This document shows positions 34,388 to 42,459 of a stretch of DNA of 64,000 bases, one piece after another. The notes below the pieces were generated by a model, which did not search any database, was not told where the DNA came from, and worked only from the letters and a program-made list of their open reading frames with translations. The stretch covers positions 2,480,001 to 2,544,000 of the forward strand of contig NZ_JACHDR010000001.1 of NCBI RefSeq assembly GCF_014201135.1, given 5' to 3'. Origin of the DNA: Neomicrococcus aestuarii (GTDB lineage Bacteria; Actinomycetota; Actinomycetes; Actinomycetales; Micrococcaceae). Both the position numbers and the translations under genes were made by a program. How positions within the stretch are numbered: the stretch's first letter is position 1; every line of letters starts with the position of its first letter.

Positions 34388-34393
34388 TAGGCT
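34388..34393 (+). promoter_or_regulatory. -10 hexamer upstream of tatB
   Basis: TAGGCT ends six nt before the GTG at 34400, a leaderless layout. The same hexamer and gap recur before the MgtE-like gene at 37986. Confidence 0.35.
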
Positions 34394-34399
34394 TGAGAA

Positions 34400-34819
34400 G
34401 TGCTTGGAATTAATGGTGGCGAGTTTATTGTCCTTGCCATTCTTGCTGTGCTCATTTTGGGGCCGGAAAAGTTGCCCGAATATGCGCAGCAGCTGGGCCG
34501 CTTGGTGCGCGAATTGCGCCGGATGGCCACGGGCGCTAAGGAACAGTTGCGTGAAGAGGTGGGCGACGAGATCGCCGACCTCGATTGGCGCAAGCTAGAT
34601 CCCCGCCAGTATGACCCTCGCAAGATTATTCGCGATGCGTTGCTGGATGATTTTGATGACGCTATCAATGCCGCGAAAGAGCCGCTGGCAGATTCGTCGT
34701 CCCGTGATCAGTCCCAGCGTGCGCTCACCGCTGGTAGCACCATTAAGGACGACGACGCAGCCCCGGTTCCGCAGTTAGCTGCCGGAGAGCGCGCCCCCTT
34801 TGATACCGAAGCAACGTAG
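34400..34819 (+). CDS. tatB: Sec-independent translocase protein TatB
   Basis: 139 residues. The N-terminal helix GEFIVLAILAVLILGPEKLP has the TatA/B Glu and Gly-Pro hinge, followed by an amphipathic helix RLVRELRRMATGAKEQ. Its length and charged tail fit TatB rather than TatA. It recognises Tat substrates such as the 3774 and 27635 gene products. The sigE-anti-sigma-tatB order matches mycobacteria, but the htrA protease gene present there between them is absent. Confidence 0.9.
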   Translation: MLGINGGEFIVLAILAVLILGPEKLPEYAQQLGRLVRELRRMATGAKEQLREEVGDEIADLDWRKLDPRQYDPRKIIRDALLDDFDDAINAAKEPLADSSSRDQSQRALTAGSTIKDDDAAPVPQLAAGERAPFDTEAT

Positions 34820-34831
34820 CAATTTCAGGGT

Positions 34832-35941
34832 CTAACGCGGTTGCACGCCGAGGCGACGACCGCTGAGGCCTCGGGGAACCACTGCAATTTTCTCGGCTAG
34901 TGCCGCAAGTGCCACTGCCGCCGGTGCGGTTGAATCGCTCACTACTATTGGTTGGCCCTCATCGCCGCCTGCTCGAACCCCGGACTCCAGCGGAATTGAG
35001 CCTAAGAGCTCCACCCCCAACTGTTCGGCAACCTGGCGCCCACCGCCCTCGCCAAACGGCGAGACACGGCTTCCATCCGGGAGTTCCATCCAGCTCATAT
35101 TCTCGATCACGCCGATAACCTTTTGGCCGGTCTGCGTGGTGGCTTCGCCCGCACGCCGCGCTACATCGGCGGCAGCGCCTTGCGGGGTGGTGACAATGAC
35201 CAGCTCGGAGCCGGGCAGGAGCTGAGCGGCAGAAATGGCGATGTCGCCGGTGCCAGGGGGCAGATCTAGGAGCAAGAAGTCCAGATCCCCAAAGTGCACG
35301 TCGGTCAAAAATTGTTCGAGCGCACGGTGCAACATGGGCCCACGCCACATGATGGGTCGAGATTCATCGAGGAACATGCCAATGGAAATCACCTTCACAC
35401 CGTAAGCGACCGGCGGAAGGATCAACTCGCCTACGCGAGTGGGCTTGGTATCGCTGAGTCCCATGAGCGCGGGCACGGAGAAGCCGTGGACGTCCGCGTC
35501 CACCACGCCCACCTTGAAACCCTGCGCGGCCAGCGCCGCTGCCAGATTCACGGTTACGGTGGACTTTCCCACTCCGCCCTTGCCGGAGGCAACACCGATC
35601 ACGCGGGTCAGCGATTGAGGGTCGGCAAAGGGAATCGTCCGGCGCTTCAAGGAACCGATCAGCTCGGCGCGCTGCTCAGGCGTCATGACGCCCACGTTCA
35701 CGCTCACGTTCGTCACCTCAGGGACGGACAGAGCAGCCAAGCGCACATCGTTCTCGATGGTCGTGCTCAGCGGGCATCCCGCAATAGTCAACAGGACTGA
35801 GACCTCCACGAGCCCAGGGGTATCCCCAGCCGGGTTCTCCACCACGGACTTGACCATTCCAAGATCCGTAATGGGTCGGCGGATTTCCGGATCCTGCACG
35901 TGAGCTAATGCCGCGCTGACCGCGTTCTCTAATTCCGTCAC
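34832..35941 (-). CDS. mrp: Mrp/ApbC iron-sulfur cluster carrier P-loop ATPase
   Basis: 369 residues. An N-terminal MIP18/DUF59 domain (about 1-95) with a Cys in TIAGCPLST is followed by the deviant Walker A GKGGVGKST (120-128), VVDADVHGFSVP and the GDLDFLLLDLPPGTGD switch. The family transfers or assembles iron-sulfur clusters. I see no C-terminal CPxC pair. GTG 35941 lies one base after the stop of the DUF1003 gene, so it is translated with it. Confidence 0.9.
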   Translation of the reverse strand: MTELENAVSAALAHVQDPEIRRPITDLGMVKSVVENPAGDTPGLVEVSVLLTIAGCPLSTTIENDVRLAALSVPEVTNVSVNVGVMTPEQRAELIGSLKRRTIPFADPQSLTRVIGVASGKGGVGKSTVTVNLAAALAAQGFKVGVVDADVHGFSVPALMGLSDTKPTRVGELILPPVAYGVKVISIGMFLDESRPIMWRGPMLHRALEQFLTDVHFGDLDFLLLDLPPGTGDIAISAAQLLPGSELVIVTTPQGAAADVARRAGEATTQTGQKVIGVIENMSWMELPDGSRVSPFGEGGGRQVAEQLGVELLGSIPLESGVRAGGDEGQPIVVSDSTAPAAVALAALAEKIAVVPRGLSGRRLGVQPR

Positions 35942-35942
35942 G

Positions 35943-36659
35943 CTATACAGCGTCCCCTTCGTTCTTATCTACCTCAGTCTTGACCACATCATTCTGGACC
36001 CCTTCGGAGGTGGAAGCGGCCTCGGGGAGCTGAGCTGCGTCGTCGTTCTCCGGCTTTGATTCCTTCTTTTTGGGCTTAACTTGCTTGATAGTGGTGGTCT
36101 GCGGGTCGCGATCCTTCTTCTTCGACTTACTGCGCAAGCGAATTTCCTCGCCGTCGCTGGTCTCGATGAGTTCCTCGAGAACGCTGCGGAGCTCGGAACG
36201 TACGTAGTCACGAGTGGCCACGTCGCGCAAGGCAATGCGCAAGGCAGCAAGCTCGCGAGTCAAATACTCGGTGTCGGAGAGGTTGCGCTCGGCACGCTGG
36301 CGATCCTCGGCCACGGAAACGCGGTCGCGGTCATCCTGACGGTTCTGCGCCAACAGCAAGAGCGGAGCGGCGTAGGAAGCCTGCAAGGACAACATCAGCG
36401 TCAACGCCGTGAAGCCCAGAGCGGCGGAGTCGAAGCGAACAGGCTCCGGCATGACCGTGTTCCAGATGATCCAGACGATGCAAAAGATGGTCATCCAAAC
36501 CAAGAAGGACGGGGTGCCCATGAAGCGCGCAAACTTTTCCGTAGCGCTGCCAAACGCGTCCGGGTTGGGGGAGAAGCGCGGAAGGAAACGCTCCTTCGCC
36601 TTCATGGGGGTGTCTAGTCCCTTGGAGTCAACGGGGATGATCGGAGTACGCTCAGCCAC
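35943..36659 (-). CDS. DUF1003 membrane protein
   Basis: 238 residues. GTPSFLVWMTIFCIVWIIWN and ALTLMLSLQASYAAPLLLLAQNRQ (about 47-115, in parts) are the two membrane helices and following NRQ motif typical of DUF1003. The long cytoplasmic C-tail is charged and contains the dispersed element coding Asp-Asp-Ala-Ala. Its start lies inside the end of the MgtE-like gene (8-bp overlap) and its stop nearly touches mrp. The MgtE-like plus DUF1003 pair is conserved in actinobacteria, suggesting a common function in ion stress. Confidence 0.88.
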   Translation of the reverse strand: MAERTPIIPVDSKGLDTPMKAKERFLPRFSPNPDAFGSATEKFARFMGTPSFLVWMTIFCIVWIIWNTVMPEPVRFDSAALGFTALTLMLSLQASYAAPLLLLAQNRQDDRDRVSVAEDRQRAERNLSDTEYLTRELAALRIALRDVATRDYVRSELRSVLEELIETSDGEEIRLRSKSKKKDRDPQTTTIKQVKPKKKESKPENDDAAQLPEAASTSEGVQNDVVKTEVDKNEGDAV

Positions 36660-37986
36660 GGCGTGCCCCTCCCTTCTTAGCGTTGAGCGGATTCAAACGT
36701 GGAAGCTGGCTGGACGCTTTCTTCTTCGGGCGTTCAACGTCGTCATCATCGCGCGTACGCCAATCGTCCGGCAACAAATGATCCAGCACGTCATCGACGG
36801 TGACCGCTCCTACGAGGCGACCGTCTTGGCTCACCACGGGAGCGGCGGTCAGGTTGTAGGTAGCGAGCATGCGCGCGACTTCGCTGACATCGGCTTGGTC
36901 GCTAATAGGTTCAAGATCCTTATCGACGATCTTGCCCAGAGCCTCTGGTGGGGGCCAGCGCAAGAGCGCCTGGGTGTGAACTACGCCAAGGTACTTGCCC
37001 GTGGGAGTTTCCAACGGCGGACGGCACACGTACACGGAAGAGGCGAGCGCGGGGCTAACTTCTTCGCGGCGCACATAGGCAAGCGCCTCTGCAACGGTGG
37101 CTTCGGGAGGCAAGATAATGGGCACGGGAGTCATCATGGAACCCGCCGTATTTTCCTCATACTCGAGCAGACGGCGGACGTCTTCAGCCTCTTCGGGCTC
37201 CATCAATTCCAACAGCGCTTCCTGCTGGTGCTCCGGGAGCTCCGCCAAGAGGTCAGCCGCGTCATCCGGGTCCATCTCTTCGAGCACGTCAGCTGCACGC
37301 TCAATCTCGAGGGATTCAAGAATCTGGACCTGTTCTTCGTCCGGCAACTCTTGAAGAATGTCAGCCAAACGATCATCTTGAAGCTCTTGAGCCACCTCAA
37401 CACGTCGCTTATCGCTCATCTCGTGGAGCGCATCAGCGAAGTCGGCGGCCTTCATCTCTTCGTGGGCCTCAATGAAGTTCGTGGCACCTTGAGGATTCGA
37501 ATGGCCTTGAGCCGAAGTTTCATCCCACGACGCAAGAATTCGTTCACCACGGCGCAAGGCCCTGAAACCGAAAGCGGAAGGGTCTCCACGGCGCACGTAG
37601 AAGTCAGAGAGCACCCAGTCGCCACTGCGCTGGCGCTCCAAGCCGATGTCTTCAACAATGCCGGCGCCGGAGCCGTCCCGGAAGGTGACTTGACGGTCAA
37701 AAAGCTCGGCGGCCACAAGAGTTTCCACGCCGCGCTGTTGGAAGCGGCGCAAATTGACCAGTCCAGAGCAAATGATCTGGACAGAATCAATTGATTGCAC
37801 GCGAGTCATCGGCACGAAAACGCGCTTCTTTCCCGGAACTTCCACCAACAGGCCAACGCACTGGGCAGGTTTACTGGGGCCACGATCAACAACGACCGCG
37901 TCTCGCATGCGGCCCAGTCGATCTCCCAGGGGATCAAATACGTCGAGGCCCAGAAGGCGCGCGACGAAGACTTTGGGCATATTCAT
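36652..37986 (-). CDS. soluble MgtE-N/CBS sensor protein without channel domain
   Basis: 444 residues. N-terminal PRC-barrel-like part (about 1-120), then the MgtE_N superhelical repeats with acidic ends (about 185-300: ADFADALHEMSD, ADILQELPDEEQ, ADVLEEMDPDDAADLLAEL), then ENTAGSMMTP and a CBS pair (about 300-410). The MgtE transmembrane domain is missing and no membrane segment is seen. In MgtE these parts sense magnesium and gate the channel; here the sensor is free and may act on the DUF1003 protein. TAGGCT stands six nt before the ATG. Confidence 0.88.
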   Translation of the reverse strand: MNMPKVFVARLLGLDVFDPLGDRLGRMRDAVVVDRGPSKPAQCVGLLVEVPGKKRVFVPMTRVQSIDSVQIICSGLVNLRRFQQRGVETLVAAELFDRQVTFRDGSGAGIVEDIGLERQRSGDWVLSDFYVRRGDPSAFGFRALRRGERILASWDETSAQGHSNPQGATNFIEAHEEMKAADFADALHEMSDKRRVEVAQELQDDRLADILQELPDEEQVQILESLEIERAADVLEEMDPDDAADLLAELPEHQQEALLELMEPEEAEDVRRLLEYEENTAGSMMTPVPIILPPEATVAEALAYVRREEVSPALASSVYVCRPPLETPTGKYLGVVHTQALLRWPPPEALGKIVDKDLEPISDQADVSEVARMLATYNLTAAPVVSQDGRLVGAVTVDDVLDHLLPDDWRTRDDDDVERPKKKASSQLPRLNPLNAKKGGARRG

Positions 37987-37992
37987 AGGTCT

Positions 37993-37998
37993 AGCCTA
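37993..37998 (-). promoter_or_regulatory. -10 hexamer of a leaderless promoter
   Basis: On the minus strand TAGGCT ends six nt before the ATG at 37986. Confidence 0.45.
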
Positions 37999-38062
37999 GT
38001 TCGCGGTTCACCAGTGGCGATAAATGCCACGCATTTGCCGGTGTGACAGGCAGAATAGGAAT

Positions 38063-38881
38063 ATGTCTACTCCTTATGGCGCTCCTGTATCCGCTCTGCT
38101 TGATTCTGGTTTGCCGAAAGGCGATTTGCTGGGACGGTTCGAGTCCTACCTCGATGCGCAGAAGCTCGTTGATTTCCTCGCGGATAACAACTTTCCTGTG
38201 GCAAACGTCTCGATCGTGGGCAACGATTTGAAGATGGTGGAGCGCGTGACCGCGAAGCTGTCCTACCCGAAAGTTGCCCTCTCTGGTGCAGCTCAAGGAG
38301 CGCTCTTCGGGGCGTTCGTGGGCATCATCCTCTCGATGTTTGGGACCGGAGACATTTTCCAGGTCATCACCTCCGTGGTGCTGGGCATGGCGATCTGGAT
38401 GATCTTCGGAGTGATCACCTATTCGATGCGCGGTGGTAAGCGCGATTTCGCGTCGTCACAGCAAGTGCTTGCAACCTCTTATGACGTGGTGGTGGGCTTT
38501 GAACACGCGCAAGCGGCGCGCGCGCTCGCTGCGAAGCTTCCGATGCGCGGCAACTTTGCCGCTCAGGGCGGAGGATTCGCAGGCCAGCAACCAGTGAACC
38601 CACCACAGTTCGGCACCCAGCCCACGGCCAGCGCTCCTACGCAGCCCGCCGCGGCTGGAACTTCGGAACAGCAAACAGGTGCGTCGCCACGATCAGCTGA
38701 GGCACCAACCCAAACACCTGACCAGACGGCTCGCACGAGCTATTCGGATCTTCCCGATGGCCGCCCGCAGTATGGCATTCGGGTTGATCCTGCTCAGCAG
38801 ACTCCTTCGAGAGTTCAAGAACCAGCAGCTTCGCCGGAGTCTTCGGATCCGTCATCGAAAGACGAACCAGAAAAGCAGTAA
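38063..38881 (+). CDS. general-stress-protein-17M-like membrane protein
   Basis: 272 residues. FESYLDAQKLVDFLADNNFPVANVSIVGNDL (in parts) is the N-terminal GSP17M-type alpha/beta domain, followed by two membrane helices (about 78-120) and a second half of that domain. The last about 110 residues are a Pro/Gln/Ser/Thr-rich disordered tail. ATG 38063 is preferred; the upstream frame to 38024 lacks support. A CAGAAT ends six nt before the start, possibly another leaderless promoter. Function unknown. A terminator hairpin follows. Confidence 0.8.
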   Translation: MSTPYGAPVSALLDSGLPKGDLLGRFESYLDAQKLVDFLADNNFPVANVSIVGNDLKMVERVTAKLSYPKVALSGAAQGALFGAFVGIILSMFGTGDIFQVITSVVLGMAIWMIFGVITYSMRGGKRDFASSQQVLATSYDVVVGFEHAQAARALAAKLPMRGNFAAQGGGFAGQQPVNPPQFGTQPTASAPTQPAAAGTSEQQTGASPRSAEAPTQTPDQTARTSYSDLPDGRPQYGIRVDPAQQTPSRVQEPAASPESSDPSSKDEPEKQ

Positions 38882-38947
38882 AGGTCTTTGTCACTTCCGT
38901 CCGCAAGGTCCTGAGATGATGCTCCTTTAGCTCCGCGACAAAACGCA

Positions 38948-38998
38948 GAAACGCCGGTTCCCTCTCGCCCACACTGTGGGGAAGGGAACCGGCGTTTC
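38948..38998. terminator. bidirectional terminator between convergent genes
   Basis: Sixteen-bp arms (38948-38963 with 38983-38998) enclose an inner CCCAC/GTGGG stem. It serves the stress-type gene and the convergent aminopeptidase. Confidence 0.85.
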
Positions 38999-39023
38999 GC
39001 TTAAGGGAGCAGCGAAAATACTT

Positions 39024-40592
39024 CTATGGCTGAAGCAATCCGCGCATCCACTTTTCAACGTCGTCAGGGCTGCGAGGAAGCGACTCGGAGAGGTTGATGT
39101 TGCCGTCTTCGGTGATCAGGACGTCGTCCTCAATGCGCACACCGATTCCACGGTACTCCTCAGGCACGGCGAGATCGTCAGCCTTGAAGTACAGGCCCGG
39201 CTCAATGGTGAAGATCATGCCAGGCTGGATGACGCCGTCCAGGTAAAGCTCCTTCTTTGCCTGGGCGCAGTCGTGGACGTCGAGACCCAAGTGGTGGCTG
39301 GTACCGTGCGGCATCCACCGGCGGTGGTGCTGACCTTCCTCGGACAAAGCAACCTCGAGCGATACCGGAAGCAATCCCCACTGGTCTAGGTTCTCGGCGA
39401 GCACCTTAACGGCGGCCGCGTGGACATCGCGGAATTTCGCGCCTGGCTCTGCCACAGCGAACGCGGCATCTGCAGCGTCAAGCACGGCCTGATACACACG
39501 GCGCTGAACCTCGGAGAATGTTCCGTTGACTGGAAGCGTACGCGTGACGTCGGCGGTGTAGAGCGAATCAGCCTCAACTCCGGCGTCCACGAGGATGAGA
39601 TCTCCCGTGTTTACCTGACCGTTGTTGCGGATCCAGTGAAGAACCGTGGCGTTGTTGCCGGAGGCTGCAATGGTGTCATAGCCAAGATCGTTGCCTTCTT
39701 CGCGAGCGTGGGCGAAGAACGCGGTTTCCACCACGCGCTCGCCGCGCTTGTGTTCGACGGCTCGGGGGAGCGCCTTGACTACGGAATGGAAGCCGTTGAT
39801 GGTGGCCTCCACGGCCGAACGCATCTGCTCTACTTCCCATTCATCCTTGATCAGGCGAAGTTCGGAGACGGCCTCGGCCAGCTGGGCATCGAAACCATCT
39901 GACTCTTCCAAATCAACGTTCGTGTTGATGCGGGAGGTGTCCACGAGGGCATCGCACGTCAGGTCCACGTCACGCATCAAGCGAATGCGCTTGCCACCGA
40001 ATTCCTTGGGGCCGGCATCTTGCGTGATGGCGTCTTCGAGGTGAAGATCCATATGAAGCGTTGGTAGTCCAAGACGTGCCTGGAACTCTTCGAGGGTGGG
40101 ACGGCGGCCAATCCAGAACTCTCCGGTTCGGGAGTTGGAGTAGAACTCTTCGCTGTCACGGCCGGCCATGGGGCGGAAGTACAAGGTAGCCATGTGGTTG
40201 CTGCCCGAATCGCCCGTGCCAGCGGCAACAGGTTCCAGGACTAGGACGGCTTCTGGTTCGTGATCGAGGCCCAGACCGGTCAAATGTGCGAAGGCTGAAT
40301 GGGGGCGGAACCGGTAGTCCGTATCGTTCGAGCGGACCTTGAGCGGGCCAGCGGGAATGACAAGACGATCCTCGGGGAAGATGGCCGAGAGCGCTGAGCG
40401 TCGCTGAGCTGCGAAAGGCGCTGAAGCGTCCAATCCGGCAACATCGGTGGACGCTGGCGCCCACTGCGAGGCCATGAATTCTTTGAAAGCGCTGGATGAA
40501 GGGCGTTGGCTGCGGTTTTCCACACGCTCAGCAAGCGGCTGGGCGTCAGAAGAGGAGTCAGAAGATGATTGGGGATCGGCAGCAGTGTTCAT
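39024..40592 (-). CDS. pepP: Xaa-Pro aminopeptidase (M24B)
   Basis: 522 residues. An N-terminal recognition domain (about 45-230) precedes the pita-bread metallopeptidase fold. Metal-binding residues are in ILVDAGVEADSLYTADVTRT, HGTSHHLGLDVHD, FTIEPG and GIGVRIEDD. It removes N-terminal residues that precede proline. The first about 45 residues are Ser-rich and probably disordered. No partner gene adjoins; it diverges from the PHP gene. Confidence 0.93.
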   Translation of the reverse strand: MNTAADPQSSSDSSSDAQPLAERVENRSQRPSSSAFKEFMASQWAPASTDVAGLDASAPFAAQRRSALSAIFPEDRLVIPAGPLKVRSNDTDYRFRPHSAFAHLTGLGLDHEPEAVLVLEPVAAGTGDSGSNHMATLYFRPMAGRDSEEFYSNSRTGEFWIGRRPTLEEFQARLGLPTLHMDLHLEDAITQDAGPKEFGGKRIRLMRDVDLTCDALVDTSRINTNVDLEESDGFDAQLAEAVSELRLIKDEWEVEQMRSAVEATINGFHSVVKALPRAVEHKRGERVVETAFFAHAREEGNDLGYDTIAASGNNATVLHWIRNNGQVNTGDLILVDAGVEADSLYTADVTRTLPVNGTFSEVQRRVYQAVLDAADAAFAVAEPGAKFRDVHAAAVKVLAENLDQWGLLPVSLEVALSEEGQHHRRWMPHGTSHHLGLDVHDCAQAKKELYLDGVIQPGMIFTIEPGLYFKADDLAVPEEYRGIGVRIEDDVLITEDGNINLSESLPRSPDDVEKWMRGLLQP

Positions 40593-40637
40593 CCCGCTAG
40601 TCTTTCAAAAACTCATGGCATCAGCCAACCTGCCCGG

Positions 40638-40668
40638 TTGCCGCATCAATCGCGGAAATCGGTAGGGT
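40638..40668 (+). promoter_or_regulatory. leaderless promoter of the PHP gene
   Basis: TTGCCG (40638-40643) and TAGGGT (40663-40668) are 19 bp apart; TAGGGT ends six nt before the ATG at 40675. The identical TAGGGT plus six layout precedes the RNB nuclease. Confidence 0.5.
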
Positions 40669-40674
40669 ACTTAC

Positions 40675-41526
40675 ATGCTAATTGACCTACATACCCACTC
40701 TTTCGTCTCAGACGGCACCGAATCCCCAGAGGTGCTCGTGCGGTCGGCTGCGGAGCAGGGTGTGGACGTCGTGGCGCTGACGGATCATGACCAAACGTCC
40801 GGTTGGCAAGAGGCGGCCGAGACGGCCCTAGAAGTGGGAATCGGACTGGTTCCGGGCATCGAAATTTCGTGCCGCACTGACAACCACATTTCGGTGCATT
40901 TGTTGGCCTACTTGCATGATCCGCTCAATGAGGCGCTCTTGGCCGAGATCAACAAAGCCCGCGATGCCCGCGTGACGCGCGCTCAGCGCATGGTTGAGAT
41001 GTTGTCAGAGGACTACCCCATCTCGTGGGAGCTTGTGCTCGAACACTCCCACCGCGACGCCACTATTGGCCGCCCGCACATCGCGGACGCGCTTGTTGCC
41101 ATTGGTGCGGTAGAGAACAGGTCTGAGGCATTCGAGAGAATCTTGATTCCGGGCTCGAAATACTATGTGGGTCACTACGCGATGGATCCGGTGACAGCGG
41201 TTGAGCTCGTCAAGCAAGCAAACGGCGTGCCGGTTTTCGCGCATCCTCTCGCAGCAGCGCGCGGGCGAGTGGTTCAGGACCAGGTTTTTCACGACATGAT
41301 CGATGCCGGACTCGCCGGTTTGGAAGTCTTCCATCGCGACAATCCTGCGCACGCGCAACAACGACTGTTGGAGATGGCGCAGAAAGAGCGCCTCATCGTC
41401 ACCGGTTCAAGTGATTATCACGGCGCCGGAAAGCCCAACCGCCTCGGCGAAAACTCCACCGCGAGGGATCAGTTAGAGCGCATCCTCGAGCTCGGGACCG
41501 GAAGTCACAGCGTCGGGATTCGCTAG
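40675..41526 (+). CDS. PHP-domain phosphoesterase
   Basis: 283 residues. Metal ligands are in IDLHTHSFVSDG, ALTDHDQ, PGIEIS, FAHPLA and TGSSDYHG. The size and order fit the YciV/RNase AM-like family, which acts as a 3'-5' exonuclease or 3',5'-nucleotide phosphatase; the actinobacterial member's substrate is not certain. Its last 54 bases overlap the convergent methyltransferase gene. Confidence 0.88.
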   Translation: MLIDLHTHSFVSDGTESPEVLVRSAAEQGVDVVALTDHDQTSGWQEAAETALEVGIGLVPGIEISCRTDNHISVHLLAYLHDPLNEALLAEINKARDARVTRAQRMVEMLSEDYPISWELVLEHSHRDATIGRPHIADALVAIGAVENRSEAFERILIPGSKYYVGHYAMDPVTAVELVKQANGVPVFAHPLAAARGRVVQDQVFHDMIDAGLAGLEVFHRDNPAHAQQRLLEMAQKERLIVTGSSDYHGAGKPNRLGENSTARDQLERILELGTGSHSVGIR

Positions 41527-42459
41527 CCCATCACCAGACAAAGCTTCGCCTACGGCGGCGCGCAAGCTGGCGTCGTCGTAATCCCCGGCCATCATCACGG
41601 TAGCGGACGGTATGCGCGCAGTCATGACGGAAATCGCGGCAGGGTTCTGATCCAACAGGACAAAACCGCGGCCCAACTCCGCCGCCGCGGCACCCGTGGT
41701 TCCGGAGCCCGCAAAGAAATCAAGCACAATATCCCCAGGACGCGACGACGCGCTAAGGATGCGCCGCAGAATTCCCAACGGCTTTTGCGTGGGGTAACCG
41801 GTTTTTTCCTTGCCCGTGGGGGAGACAATCGTGTGCCACCACACATCCGTGGGCAGCTTGCCCAGCGCAGCCTTTTCCGGCGTCACCAGGCCAGGAGCCA
41901 TGTACGGTTCGCGATCCACAGCGCTCGCGTCGAAGTGATAGTTCTTTGGATCCTTGACGTACACCAGGATCGTGTCGTGCTTCGTAGGCCAGCGAGACTT
42001 CGAACGTGCGCCGTAGTCATAGGCCCAAATGATCTCGTTGAGGAAGCACTCGCGCCCAAAAATCATGTCCAGCATGACCTTGACGTAGTGCGCCTCCCGA
42101 TAATCCAAATGCACGTAGAGGGTGCCGGTGGGGGAAAGGAGGCGCCAAGCCTCGCGCATGCGCGGTTCCAGGAATTCCCAGTAATCCGCGAAGGCGTCGT
42201 CGTAGCGGTGCAAAGCGCCCAACACCGTGGCGTAATCCTTGCCCTTGAAGCCACGACGATCACCCTCGCCCGGCGCAGCGCGGACGGTCTTCACTTCTTG
42301 ACGCACTTGCGCGCGCCCCGTATTGAACGGCGGATCAACGTAAATGACCTGCGCGAATTCATCCGGAAGCTGAGATAAAACGTCCGCGTTATCGCCGTGG
42401 ATAATCAGCTGGACGGGCGACTCCGCAGGGGAGTCCGCCGTATCCACATGCGCTGTCAC
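41473..42459 (-). CDS. orphan beta-class DNA methyltransferase (N4/N6)
   Basis: 328 residues. The catalytic DPPF (42-45) precedes the SAM motif FAGSGTT (249-255), the beta-class order. HLDYREAHYVKVMLD and the GYPTQKP stretch are also typical of the family. It should methylate an exocyclic amino group of A or C. No restriction endonuclease or specificity gene is near, so it is a solitary enzyme. GTG 42459 shares its first base with the last base of the DEAD helicase stop (TAGTG), so the two are translated together. Confidence 0.88.
   Translation of the reverse strand: MTAHVDTADSPAESPVQLIIHGDNADVLSQLPDEFAQVIYVDPPFNTGRAQVRQEVKTVRAAPGEGDRRGFKGKDYATVLGALHRYDDAFADYWEFLEPRMREAWRLLSPTGTLYVHLDYREAHYVKVMLDMIFGRECFLNEIIWAYDYGARSKSRWPTKHDTILVYVKDPKNYHFDASAVDREPYMAPGLVTPEKAALGKLPTDVWWHTIVSPTGKEKTGYPTQKPLGILRRILSASSRPGDIVLDFFAGSGTTGAAAAELGRGFVLLDQNPAAISVMTARIPSATVMMAGDYDDASLRAAVGEALSGDGLANPDAVTSGPELEDAL

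Noticed and set aside
36409-37794. 461-residue plus-strand frame
   Set aside because: Antisense to the DUF1003 and MgtE-like genes; no start signal and no motifs.
38911-38921. CTGAGATGATG resembling part of a TPP riboswitch
   Set aside because: No partner core or downstream thiamin gene; it lies after a stress-protein gene before a terminator.
41473-42459. restriction-modification system
   Set aside because: No endonuclease or specificity gene on either side; neighbours are a PHP phosphoesterase and an RNA helicase.
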